Assembly (NCBI GenBank): GCA_964247385.1
Contig: CAXTUB010000009.1
Span: 45,000-108,999 of the forward strand
Length of the DNA: 64,000 nucleotides
Direction: 5' to 3'
From: TMP-86 sp964247385
Lineage (GTDB): Bacteria; Pseudomonadota; Gammaproteobacteria; Steroidobacterales; Steroidobacteraceae
Below are positions 50,997 to 58,602 of this stretch, one piece after another; the first letter of the stretch is position 1; each line of letters begins with the position of its first letter. The translations under genes and the position numbers were made by a program. Under the pieces are notes generated by a model. The model did not search any database. It worked only from the letters and a program-made list of their open reading frames with translations, and had not been told where the DNA came from.

Positions 50997-52466
50997 ATGA
51001 ACAGTCAGAAAAACGAAAGTCAAAATAAGCAACCTCAAGCAATTGCAAGAGCTGCACGCGCGTCTACCGAGAGCGGGATCATTCATCTTGTCTCGTATCC
51101 CCCGGAGGCGCCGCAAATCACCGATACTGACCTTGCCAATGCACGCCGGTTCGCGGCGCAGCATGGGCGGGAGGTACGCTACGTGGCCGCGACCGGGTGG
51201 CTCATATGGGACGGCACACGCTGGTCCCCCAATGAGCTCGCTGTGCACGCGCTGGCCAAGGCTACGGCCGAAAGCTTATTCGACGAGATTCGCGGCGCTG
51301 TTGACCGCTCTACCGCCATGAACCACGCGAAGAAGAGTCAATCGCGCCGTGCTATCGAGTCGATGTTGTGGCTCGCTCGTTCAGAGCCTGAGATTTGCGC
51401 CCGAATCGATCAATTCGATGAGGACCCTTACCTATTTAATACCGCCAGCGGCACGATTGATTTACGAACAGGCGATGTTCGCCCGCACAATCGCGATGAT
51501 CTGCTCACCGCGATCTCTCCGGTCGAGTTTGACCATGCCGCCAAATGCCCTCTGTTTGAGCGGTTCCTTGCGCAAATACTCGAGCATGACTCAACGCTAA
51601 TCGAATATGTGCGATCTTGGTTGGGTTCTCTTCTGGCAGGAGACGTATCTGACCAAGTGCTCCATTTTTTGTATGGCAGCGGCAGCAACGGGAAAAGCGT
51701 CTTCTGCGAAGTTCTGGCACAGTTGCTCGGCGAGTACGCGGTCACGCTGCCGGCCGACGTGCTAATTCTCAAGCGCCACGGGGGTATTCCAAACGACATT
51801 GCAAGGCTCCGCGGCAAACGCGCCGCGATCATGAATGAGACTACACAAGGCTCGCGCTTTGACGAGGCGAAACTCAAAGATCTGACCGGCGGCGACACAC
51901 TGACGGCGAGATTCTTACACAGAGAGTATTTTGATTTTCGACCACAGCACCGCATCGTGATTCGTGGTAATCATCGACCGGCCATCTTAGGAAGTGACGA
52001 CGGCATTTGGCGTCGACTGAGGTTAATTCCATTTACGGTACGCATCACCGAAGATGAGAAAGATCCACGCCTTCTCGAAAAGCTGCGCGCCGAACTGCCG
52101 GGCATTTTGAACTTCGCCTTGATCGGCTGTATGCGTTGGCAGCGTGAGGGACTCCAGGCGCCTCCGAGGATTAGAGCAGCAGTGGAAAGCTATCGAGCCG
52201 AGAGTGACACGTTAGGCCGATTTATTGACGATGAATGCGAGGCGCGATCGCTAGCACAAATGAAAGCGGCGCCGCTCTATGGCGCCTACCGAGCCTTCGC
52301 TGAACGAATCGGCGAGCGTTGGATGTCCATCCGTGACTTTCGGAGTGAGATGCAGAGACGCGGGTTTGACCCAAGGCACACGAATGCCGGAAATGTCTAC
52401 AGCGGACTCGAATTGAAGGCGGATTTGCGCAATCGGCCGCCTGACGGAAATGGTGAAGCCAAGTGA
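50997..52466 (+). CDS. P4-like primase/SF3 helicase (phage/plasmid primase, C-terminal type)
   Basis: A 489-aa protein. N-terminal D5_N-type region (CPLFERFLAQILEHDSTLIE), then the SF3 helicase core: Walker A LYGSGSNGKSVFCEVLAQLL (about residue 220), RGKRAAIMNETTQG with Walker B-like acidic residues, LTGGDTLTARFLHREYFDFR and sensor HRIVIRGNHRPAI. This is the C-terminal part of the P4 alpha protein; the N-terminal primase zinc domain is missing or replaced by a short segment, so primer synthesis may depend on the host. It replicates the element after excision. Confidence 0.9.
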   Translation: MNSQKNESQNKQPQAIARAARASTESGIIHLVSYPPEAPQITDTDLANARRFAAQHGREVRYVAATGWLIWDGTRWSPNELAVHALAKATAESLFDEIRGAVDRSTAMNHAKKSQSRRAIESMLWLARSEPEICARIDQFDEDPYLFNTASGTIDLRTGDVRPHNRDDLLTAISPVEFDHAAKCPLFERFLAQILEHDSTLIEYVRSWLGSLLAGDVSDQVLHFLYGSGSNGKSVFCEVLAQLLGEYAVTLPADVLILKRHGGIPNDIARLRGKRAAIMNETTQGSRFDEAKLKDLTGGDTLTARFLHREYFDFRPQHRIVIRGNHRPAILGSDDGIWRRLRLIPFTVRITEDEKDPRLLEKLRAELPGILNFALIGCMRWQREGLQAPPRIRAAVESYRAESDTLGRFIDDECEARSLAQMKAAPLYGAYRAFAERIGERWMSIRDFRSEMQRRGFDPRHTNAGNVYSGLELKADLRNRPPDGNGEAK

Positions 52467-52637
52467 AAGGTCGTCCGTATTTTTTCCGTGTGCGCGCGCG
52501 TTAGAGAGATGCGGCAATGGCATCACTCGGCTTCACTCGTCACGGCGAAAAGTTCGAGCATCGCGCGAAATCCTGCTATGGGAGCTGCGCAGCAACGAAG
52601 TTGTGAATCCCCTTTGCTTACTTAGCAAAAGAAAGCA

Positions 52638-52952
52638 ATGGCTAGAGGCTCTAGGCCGGGTGAACGTCGAGGCGGCCGCGCGCGAGGAACGCGCAACAAG
52701 CACACTCAACAAATGCTCAACGCGATCACGGCGAGCGGCATTTCGCCACTCGAATATCTACTATCAATTGTGCGCGACGATGGAGCTTCTCCGGATCGGC
52801 GTTTTGATGCGGCGAAGGCTGCCGCGCCTTACTGTCATGCCCGACTCGCGCAGATTCAGGCGACTATTGATTCGACCCAGCTGCATGTCGTGAGCGCTGA
52901 GCCAATGAGTGCGGAGGAATGGGCGGAAAAGTATTCGACACCAGCAAAGTGA
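52638..52952 (+). CDS. Small phage-type protein (terminase-small-subunit-like)
   Basis: A 104-aa protein. It begins MARGSRPGERRGGRARGTRN and has a C-terminal half with SPLEYLLSIVRDDGASPDRR, FDAAKAAAPYCHARLAQIQA. Similar arrangements occur in phage packaging small subunits and hypothetical phage proteins. DNA binding by the basic start is probable. The ribosome site is weak. No large terminase is present in the element. Confidence 0.6.
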   Translation: MARGSRPGERRGGRARGTRNKHTQQMLNAITASGISPLEYLLSIVRDDGASPDRRFDAAKAAAPYCHARLAQIQATIDSTQLHVVSAEPMSAEEWAEKYSTPAK

Positions 52953-52990
52953 GGTGCGACTTCGTTGAGGTTACGGCGACCGGAGCAACG

Positions 52991-53728
52991 CTATGCAGGA
53001 CACTTCCGTGGGAGACTTAACGTGGCTGAGCGAATGATCGCCGGAATAAAGTCTTTGCATTTGATGCTCGTGAACAATGACCACGTTGACAAATGGGGCA
53101 GATAGAGCAATCGAATCGATCCATCGCGAGCTGCAAAAGAGGACACGTCTGCCGTGTAGCGCCCCCATCCTGTCGGAAATGTATCCGTCGTCTGATAATG
53201 TGCTCGCATTGCTTTCGGAATTAGTTTGCGCAGCTCGTGCTGCACGTCACGGCCAAGGCAGACAATCAGTCGCGGCGCTACGGCCGGCAGGATTCTTCGC
53301 CAAAGGCTACGCGCGAACTCCAAAGACTCGGTCTTCCGTGGCAAAACCTCGAAACGCGGAGACCTAAACGGAACGAACTGACTGATCAGCGATTCCTCGA
53401 GCAAGGAATTTGCGCCTTGGCAGTATCCAATTTCCAACGCGATAGCCTTGAACAGCAATTGGACTTGCACTTGCAAAGGCGCCTGCCCAATCGCGTAGTC
53501 ATCCCATTTCTCAATAAGAAAAGAAGATCCGGTTTCGCAGCTCGCGGCAGGGTGATCGGTGGGAATTTCGTTGCCAGCGGGATTGATAGTCACTAGCGCT
53601 ATTGAGACAGGCGCTTCCAGTATCCGGCGGCTTACGTTCAAAAACCTCCAGCCAAGCGAATGGCCGAGCCGCGAATATTCTTGCTCGATCTCGAGGACCA
53701 ATTCCTCAAACAGACGAGCTGCAGGCAT
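52991..53728 (-). CDS. Uracil-DNA glycosylase-superfamily-like protein (tentative)
   Basis: A 245-aa protein from ATG 53728, preceded by a G-rich ribosome site. The order of segments resembles the UDG fold: VSIALVTINPAGNEIPTDHP (motif A place), NSLLEESLISQFVPFRSPRF, PRLIVCLGRDVQHELRKLI, and the final LLYLPHLSTWSLFTS (motif B place). The catalytic Asp/Asn and His of active enzymes are not clearly identifiable, so it may be a non-catalytic homologue. Frame extends upstream to 53839, but that overlaps the next gene. It follows the secreted gene by 14 bp on the same strand, so they likely form an operon. Confidence 0.45.
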   Translation of the reverse strand: MPAARLFEELVLEIEQEYSRLGHSLGWRFLNVSRRILEAPVSIALVTINPAGNEIPTDHPAASCETGSSFLIEKWDDYAIGQAPLQVQVQLLFKAIALEIGYCQGANSLLEESLISQFVPFRSPRFEVLPRKTESLEFARSLWRRILPAVAPRLIVCLGRDVQHELRKLIPKAMRAHYQTTDTFPTGWGRYTADVSSFAARDGSIRLLYLPHLSTWSLFTSIKCKDFIPAIIRSATLSLPRKCPA

Positions 53729-53742
53729 GCCAAAAGCCCCCG

Positions 53743-54540
53743 TCACATCATCGAGTTCTTTACATACGTGCAATCTAAACTGTTTACCGCAGCCCGCCAC
53801 GTAAAGTGGTATGTGCGATCTGCCGGCAAGAGCGCGCACGATTGACCGGTCGGGAGAGTCCCGGCCCTGTTCCTGTAGCTGTGCCGTTCCTCTGCGATCC
53901 AGAAGTTTGGCTGTTTCGGGTCACTCATCAGTCGAGTCTCGACGACGCTCCCGCAGGGGCCAGTTTCTGCAGAGCGGGATTCCCATGCATGCGCCGAGTC
54001 GTTCCAATTAAACACTTCGTCCGAATGCATATTCATCACGACGCACGTTCGGAGACTGCGATCAACGTCACCTTCGACCACACGCTTCAAATTTGCGTCC
54101 GTCGGGGCAAGGCAAACCGCATTCATATTGGTAATCATGTCATGGATGTCTTTAGCTTCGCTCTGTGCGATCCGCGCTCCGTTGACTTTCTTCCCAATCG
54201 CAATTTGCTTTTCCAACATGTCTCGTAATAGCGGAAACTCTTTGCACGCATTCGCTAGTTGTGCACGCGCAGTGGCGGCCGATGACTCTGTGAGTTCTTT
54301 TTGAACTGCGGACTCGCGCTGATCGAACTCCGTTTCGTGTCGGAATAAGGTCTGAGTGATGCTGCAGCGAAGTGTCTTTCCGGTGCGAACGCAGCTGTAG
54401 TATTGCCAACTCGGGCCATCGTCGTCCGTTGCCTCAAGGTGCCCGATATGTATCGCTTGCGCTGTCGCTGCAGAGGTGAGCAGAGAAAGACCGGCTGCGC
54501 GAAGTAAGCGCAAGAACTGCCATCCGACAACTGATTTCAT
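53743..54540 (-). CDS. Secreted protein of unknown function
   Basis: A 265-aa protein from ATG 54540 with AGGAG at 7 nt. A signal peptide (MKSVVGWQFLRLLRAAGLSL, cut near ATAQA) is followed by a hydrophilic region with six or more Cys (YYSCVRTGKTLRCSITQ, CKEFPLLRD, CLAPTDANL), suggesting periplasmic disulfides. No domain is recognised. It is unusual cargo for a phage satellite and is transcribed towards the UDG-like gene. Confidence 0.65.
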   Translation of the reverse strand: MKSVVGWQFLRLLRAAGLSLLTSAATAQAIHIGHLEATDDDGPSWQYYSCVRTGKTLRCSITQTLFRHETEFDQRESAVQKELTESSAATARAQLANACKEFPLLRDMLEKQIAIGKKVNGARIAQSEAKDIHDMITNMNAVCLAPTDANLKRVVEGDVDRSLRTCVVMNMHSDEVFNWNDSAHAWESRSAETGPCGSVVETRLMSDPKQPNFWIAEERHSYRNRAGTLPTGQSCALLPADRTYHFTWRAAVNSLDCTYVKNSMM

Positions 54541-54696
54541 CACCCGAACTCCTGCATTAGCGGCGTCTTTCTGACGGTGCATCGCCATCCGCTGGCTTCG
54601 ACTTCAAGAAGACTCCAACCAGCCCGACCGGCACATGTTGCCGCGCTGCCAAAAGTGAGGCAAGGCGGGTGCTGCGATATGTGAGGCGCTTCCGAA

Positions 54697-54948
54697 ATGG
54701 GGGCGCTATCGATGGGACGGCATCTAAGAAGCGCAAGGCATCGTGCCTTGATCGCCGCAATTGTAGAAGCGCGCCAGGCTACTGGATTGAGCCAGCGACA
54801 ATTTGCCACGAAGCTAAAGCGCACCAATAATTTTGTCTGGCGCATTGAGGCAGGTGAGCGTCAAGTTAACGTCATCGAATTTATGGAAATAGCGAAGGCT
54901 GCCGATCAAAGTCCGTTAGATCTGCTGGCCCGTGTGCTATCGCTATAA
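54697..54948 (+). CDS. Cro/C1-type helix-turn-helix regulator
   Basis: An 83-aa XRE-type protein: ALIAAIVEARQATGLSQRQF and ATKLKRTNNFVWRIEAGERQ form the HTH, with INVxEFxEIAKAAxxxPxxLL-type tail (VIEFMEIAKAADQSPLDLL). ATG 54697 has GAGG 10 nt upstream; 54712 is an alternative. It could repress the divergent cargo promoters or the element. Confidence 0.85.
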   Translation: MGALSMGRHLRSARHRALIAAIVEARQATGLSQRQFATKLKRTNNFVWRIEAGERQVNVIEFMEIAKAADQSPLDLLARVLSL

Positions 54949-55040
54949 CCTGATCGCGCGTGACGCGTCGCACGCCAGGACTTGCTTAACGAGCGTTACG
55001 ACATGCCCATTCGGACCCCGACGTCAGTCCGCAAGTGCCT

Positions 55041-56849
55041 TTATGGTTTGATCGGCGCCGAGATGCGGATGCAGCCCAGCAAAACTGTTGCATGCAAAAT
55101 CCAATTCGATAGAGACGTATCAAATAGTTCAGGCGCTGCAAGCCCATGAGCGACTTCATTCCGTAGGTTAAGCCCACGCTTATCTGACAGCAGCACCTGC
55201 AGGTGGAAACGTACGTCTGGTGGAACGTGAAACTCAATGCGCTCATGACTCAAGATTTCGCCGACGCCCCGAAAATTGGTGCCGCGCCCCGCTCGATCAG
55301 GACTTGTGATGGTGCCGCCGAGCAGAATCAACAGCTCGCGAAGTGCGCACTCGACTTGCGGAATCAAAACATGAATCGCCTTGATTGAGTCTCTCTGCAG
55401 CCAAGCTTCGAGTCCTTCTCGAAGCAGACTTTGGTGCGATTTTAGGAACAGCGGGGATTCGGCGAACCAAGCCATTAGTTTGTCAGCGTCTAGCGAATAT
55501 TTAGTGCGGATGCGATCAAAGGCGTGATTCAGGAAAAACGAGTTGAACGTGAACAGGTTCGCAGCGTGGTGGAAAGTGCGGCCTTCCAAGTCTTCCTCTA
55601 TGGAACCTATCGCAGTGCCGGCAAAGCCGTCCGAGCGTATGGGCTTGATCGGTACAAAGGCTTGCAATGGCGCGTCTTTCGCGATTTTTAAAACGCTTTT
55701 GACTGAGCTTTCTTTGCCGATAAGGCATTCAGCCGCGAGGCGTGAAAGCCCGTTGTGCAACGAATCACCGGCAATTTGATCAGCCCATGCGTCCAACTCT
55801 TGACGCGGCACCGCAATTTCAGCACTCGCTACTTTCATCTCAGCAATCGCTTCGTGAGCTCTTTTGCGGTGCGCTTGTTCGACTCTCGCAGCCGAATCTT
55901 GATCGTTTTCCTGTCGGTAGCGCGCAACCACGTCTTCGAGCCAAATCGTTGCCGTTAACGCAGATGCTTTTTCTGCCGCAAGCTCCAGTGAATGGGTCGC
56001 GATCAAACTATATCGGCGAGCGTCTTTATTGCCCTCCGGTCCGAGCCAGCGGCGGAGGCGATCCGCTGTTTCAATTGCCGTGTGCGGATCGAAGTTTTCA
56101 GGGCTTGCGTAATCCGCACAGATATGCACGACCCGGCCTAGCATGCTGACGATTCGAGAGACTTCGTCTGAGCTAAATTTGAACGCCCCACGTTGAGCCC
56201 AAGCAATGCTTTCGAGCTTTAGGACAGACCAAGCGCGCGCCTGAGGTTCAGCTTTTTCAATGGAGTCGAGCAGCAGAAGTTTCGCGCGGTTCAATGTTGA
56301 CGCATCGTTGATGCTCGCTGAAAGCTCAACAGCACGACCTAACATTCGAGCGAAGCGACTCTCGTCTTGCACATATCCGTGTTCGAGTGTCTCCAGATAA
56401 GCTTGAATTGCCGTTCGCGCTGCATCGATTTCGGGGTTTGCATCGACGCCCAAATGATTCTTTCGATAACAGGCAATTTCCCACGCCAGGTCCGCGTAGC
56501 GCGCGCGTAGCGCCGGATGCTTTGTCGTTCGCATCCTGGCAAGCCAATACTCAATGATTTTCTCGTCGATCAAAGCAACGTCAGGATCGTGATGCTCGTT
56601 TCGCTCGTCGTCGATCCAAGTCAAGATTGGCTGCCAAGCCATATCCCAGGTCGCGTTGGCTGTCTCGCGGCGATGCCTAAATTTCATGGCAGCGAGCTCA
56701 GCAAAGACAGCCGACCGCTTATCTGCTGAAAGCAGTTTCGCATCGCCGGCCGCCTCAACAATTGGTCCCGCGAGGTCCATTTCGTCGAAATCGCTTGAAA
56801 GCGCGTCAGCTTGAGTGAGCACGGCCTCGACTGCAGTTGGGGGTTTCAC
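55041..56849 (-). CDS. DUF4209-type protein with C-terminal HEPN-like RNxxxHG motif
   Basis: A 602-aa cytosolic protein (GTG start). Residues about 1-450 are all-helical, resembling the N-terminal region found with DUF4209. The C-terminal domain reads FLKSHQSLLREGLEAWLQRD, HVLIPQVECALRELLILLGG and GLNLRNEVAHGLAAPELFD. RNEVAHG is the conserved RNxxxHG of DUF4209 and fits the Rx4-6H active site of HEPN ribonucleases. No membrane segments or signal peptide. It is divergent from a second HEPN-motif gene across a 309-bp gap. An RNA-cleaving abortive-infection effector is a hypothesis, not shown. Confidence 0.7.
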   Translation of the reverse strand: MKPPTAVEAVLTQADALSSDFDEMDLAGPIVEAAGDAKLLSADKRSAVFAELAAMKFRHRRETANATWDMAWQPILTWIDDERNEHHDPDVALIDEKIIEYWLARMRTTKHPALRARYADLAWEIACYRKNHLGVDANPEIDAARTAIQAYLETLEHGYVQDESRFARMLGRAVELSASINDASTLNRAKLLLLDSIEKAEPQARAWSVLKLESIAWAQRGAFKFSSDEVSRIVSMLGRVVHICADYASPENFDPHTAIETADRLRRWLGPEGNKDARRYSLIATHSLELAAEKASALTATIWLEDVVARYRQENDQDSAARVEQAHRKRAHEAIAEMKVASAEIAVPRQELDAWADQIAGDSLHNGLSRLAAECLIGKESSVKSVLKIAKDAPLQAFVPIKPIRSDGFAGTAIGSIEEDLEGRTFHHAANLFTFNSFFLNHAFDRIRTKYSLDADKLMAWFAESPLFLKSHQSLLREGLEAWLQRDSIKAIHVLIPQVECALRELLILLGGTITSPDRAGRGTNFRGVGEILSHERIEFHVPPDVRFHLQVLLSDKRGLNLRNEVAHGLAAPELFDTSLSNWILHATVLLGCIRISAPIKP

Positions 56850-57158
56850 AGCCTCATTCCGGGCTCCCGAGTACGTTCAACGCGGGCAGAAGTTGCGGTC
56901 ACTACCTGTCACACTGGGTATCTGCATCGAGATTTTCCGCCTTTTTTAAAAATGCGCTAAGAAATCCCGACGAGGGCTACGCGATGGTTGCGATTTGTCC
57001 GTTGAAATGACGTCGGTTCTAGTCCGTGTATTGTATTTAATGATTCGGTGCGGGGCCTAGGCGCCATCTGCTCTAGCAGCCCCAAACCGTCTTTGCTACT
57101 TGTTGAAACCGAGCTAAGCATTTCGCTTGAGCGCAACTCGAACAAGGAAGTTACAGTC

Positions 57159-57716
57159 ATGTCAGACAAATCATTGCCGCCCGGAACGCCCAACTCAACC
57201 GTGGGGCAATCGATAAAGATCGAAGTGCCAACTGCGAATTTGGGATTGGTCAGCGGTACGCCACTAGTCCTGTTGATGCCGATGTGGATGCTATTGCTGT
57301 TGCAAGCCAAAGAACAATTTGACAAAGGGGCCTATCAAGCTGCCGTCGTGTTTGCCCATACCGCGTGCGAGCTAGGCACTGAAACGGCAATGAGCACTCT
57401 CATTCGTCATCGCGCGGACCCGGTGCTCGCCGGCGCGGTTATGAAGTTCATCAGCCGAAATTGCCACTTCGGACAGAAGCGAGTTCGGCAGGCATACAGC
57501 GCGCTTACTGGTGACTTTCCTGCAGGAGATGGCAGGAGCACGCCGAAAGCGGCTTGGTGGGACAAGCTGGAATCGAGTCGAAAGTTGCGCAACGACGTCG
57601 TTCATAGGGGTGTTCAGGTGCTTAGACAGGATGCCGAGACCTGCATTGGAGCTGCGGAGGCGTGTGTGCTACAGATCCGCGACGTCGTGTCTAGAGTGGT
57701 CGGGTCGACGACGTAA
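57159..57716 (+). CDS. HEPN-motif protein
   Basis: A 185-aa protein from ATG 57159 (AAGGAAG upstream). The helical core runs LLLLQAKEQFDKGAYQAAVV, FAHTACELGTETAMSTLI, and ends SSRKLRNDVVHRGVQVLRQD. RNDVVH is an RNxxxH (Rx4H) HEPN active-site motif, and the two-helix layout before it is typical for HEPN proteins in toxin-antitoxin and defence genes. It faces the 602-aa DUF4209-type gene across a 309-bp gap (56850-57158) in which no other gene was found. Last gene before attR. Confidence 0.7.
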   Translation: MSDKSLPPGTPNSTVGQSIKIEVPTANLGLVSGTPLVLLMPMWMLLLLQAKEQFDKGAYQAAVVFAHTACELGTETAMSTLIRHRADPVLAGAVMKFISRNCHFGQKRVRQAYSALTGDFPAGDGRSTPKAAWWDKLESSRKLRNDVVHRGVQVLRQDAETCIGAAEACVLQIRDVVSRVVGSTT

Positions 57717-57828
57717 TTCGGGGCTTTTCGAAGATGGCGCCCAATCTAACTTCCTCACTAGAAAAGGAAGTAGATGTGCACGAGCCGGCGGGAGGACTTT
57801 CAAAATTTGCGTGCACAGTAATCATTCC

Positions 57829-57849
57829 GGGGGTAAGTGTGGGGGTAAC
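57829..57849. other. Integrase arm-type site candidates, right side
   Basis: GGGGGTAAG (57829-57837) and GGGGGTAAC (57841-57849) lie 62-82 bp inside attR. They match the 9-mer near attL, which supports them as integrase or excisionase sites. Confidence 0.6.
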
Positions 57850-57910
57850 AGCTCTGATGTGCGAGCGAAGAGCTTCCAAGATTCAAAGAATTAGATCTGA
57901 TTTGCGGTGG

Positions 57911-57925
57911 CTGCCGGGCCCACCA
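57911..57925 (+). other. Right attachment site (attR core)
   Basis: CTGCCGGGCCCACCA repeats the last 15 nt of tRNA-Ile exactly. No more tRNA sequence surrounds it, so it is the element boundary and not a second tRNA. Confidence 0.85.
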
Positions 57926-57965
57926 CTCGTTTGCAGCCGAGCACGTCGTTCTGACAGGAGTTCGC

Positions 57966-58457
57966 ATGGGTCGAGACCGGATCGAGAAGTCGGCGCTCTT
58001 GAGCTACCCACGCGAGCAAGTCTGGCGCGCCGTCAGCGATTCCACGCAATTCGGGTGTTGGTTCGGCGCGAAATTCTCGGCGCCATTCGCCGCCGGAGAA
58101 CCGATCGAAGGAATCATCGCCCCCACGCAAGTGGATGCCGCGGTGGCGAAGCTGCAAGAGCCGCATGCCGGCAAAGCATTTCGCCTCTGCATCGATCAAA
58201 TCGATCCGCCGTGCCGATTTTCTTTCCGCTGGCACCCTTTTGCGATCGATGAGTCTCGCGATTATTCCGCAGAGCCCATGACCCGTGTGACGTTTGATTT
58301 GGCAGACGCCGGAGAGGCCGGTACGCGGCTGACCATCGTGGGGTCAGGTTTCGATCAGCTGCCGGCGGCGCGCCGGGCTTCGGCGTTGGAAGCCAACGAC
58401 GGCGGCTGGACACATCAACTGAAACTGATCGGGAAATTCTTACAGCAGATCCGTTGA
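57966..58457 (+). CDS. SRPBCC/AHSA1 domain protein
   Basis: A 163-aa protein from ATG 57966 with AGGAG 6 nt upstream: IEKSALLSYPREQVWRAVSD, FGCWFGAKFSAPFAAGEPIE, CRFSFRWHPFAIDESRDYS and TRVTFDLADAGEAGTRLTIV match the Aha1-like START fold. Such proteins bind hydrophobic ligands or modulate chaperones; the role here is unknown. First chromosomal gene after the element. A short 17-bp repeat block separates it from hrpB. Confidence 0.85.
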   Translation: MGRDRIEKSALLSYPREQVWRAVSDSTQFGCWFGAKFSAPFAAGEPIEGIIAPTQVDAAVAKLQEPHAGKAFRLCIDQIDPPCRFSFRWHPFAIDESRDYSAEPMTRVTFDLADAGEAGTRLTIVGSGFDQLPAARRASALEANDGGWTHQLKLIGKFLQQIR

Positions 58458-58490
58458 TCACTGCGGCCGAATCGGTGCGGATCTTGGGCC

Positions 58491-58558
58491 CGCAAACCGG
58501 CCAGTCCCGCAAACCGGCCAGTTTCGCAAACCGGCCAGTCCCGCAAGCCGCCCGGCCC
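58491..58558. repeat. Four 17-bp tandem repeats before hrpB
   Basis: CGCAAACCGGCCAGTCC (58491-58507) is followed by three more 17-bp units at 58508, 58525 and 58542, the last diverged. They lie in the 145-bp gap between the SRPBCC gene and hrpB. Confidence 0.88.
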
Positions 58559-58602
58559 GCGATGCCGAACTGCTGGAGAGCCGCTACCGGTAAAGTAGCG
58601 AG

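Larger units (their letters stand above)
48485..57925. mobile_element. P4-like integrative element (phage satellite-type) in tRNA-Ile
   Basis: A 9.4-kb unit bounded by 15-bp direct repeats. It holds, in order, a P4-type integrase, a basic hypothetical protein, an AlpA-like regulator, a P4-like primase/helicase, a small phage-type protein, a UDG-like protein, a secreted protein, a Cro/C1-type regulator and two divergent HEPN-motif genes. No capsid, tail, conjugation or transposase genes are seen. Codon use and base composition are visibly more AT-rich than the flanks. It resembles P4-like satellites carrying defence cargo. Confidence 0.8.

Noticed and set aside
52450..52893. A 147-codon frame overlapping the primase end and the small phage-type gene
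   Set aside because: It overlaps better supported genes in other frames and has no recognisable features.
56957..57325. A 122-codon minus-strand frame in the gap between the two HEPN-motif genes
   Set aside because: It is largely antisense to the small HEPN-motif gene, whose start has a good ribosome site.
57901..57925. A second tRNA gene at the right border
   Set aside because: Only the last 15 nt match; no D-arm or anticodon arm lies upstream. It is an attachment-site copy.
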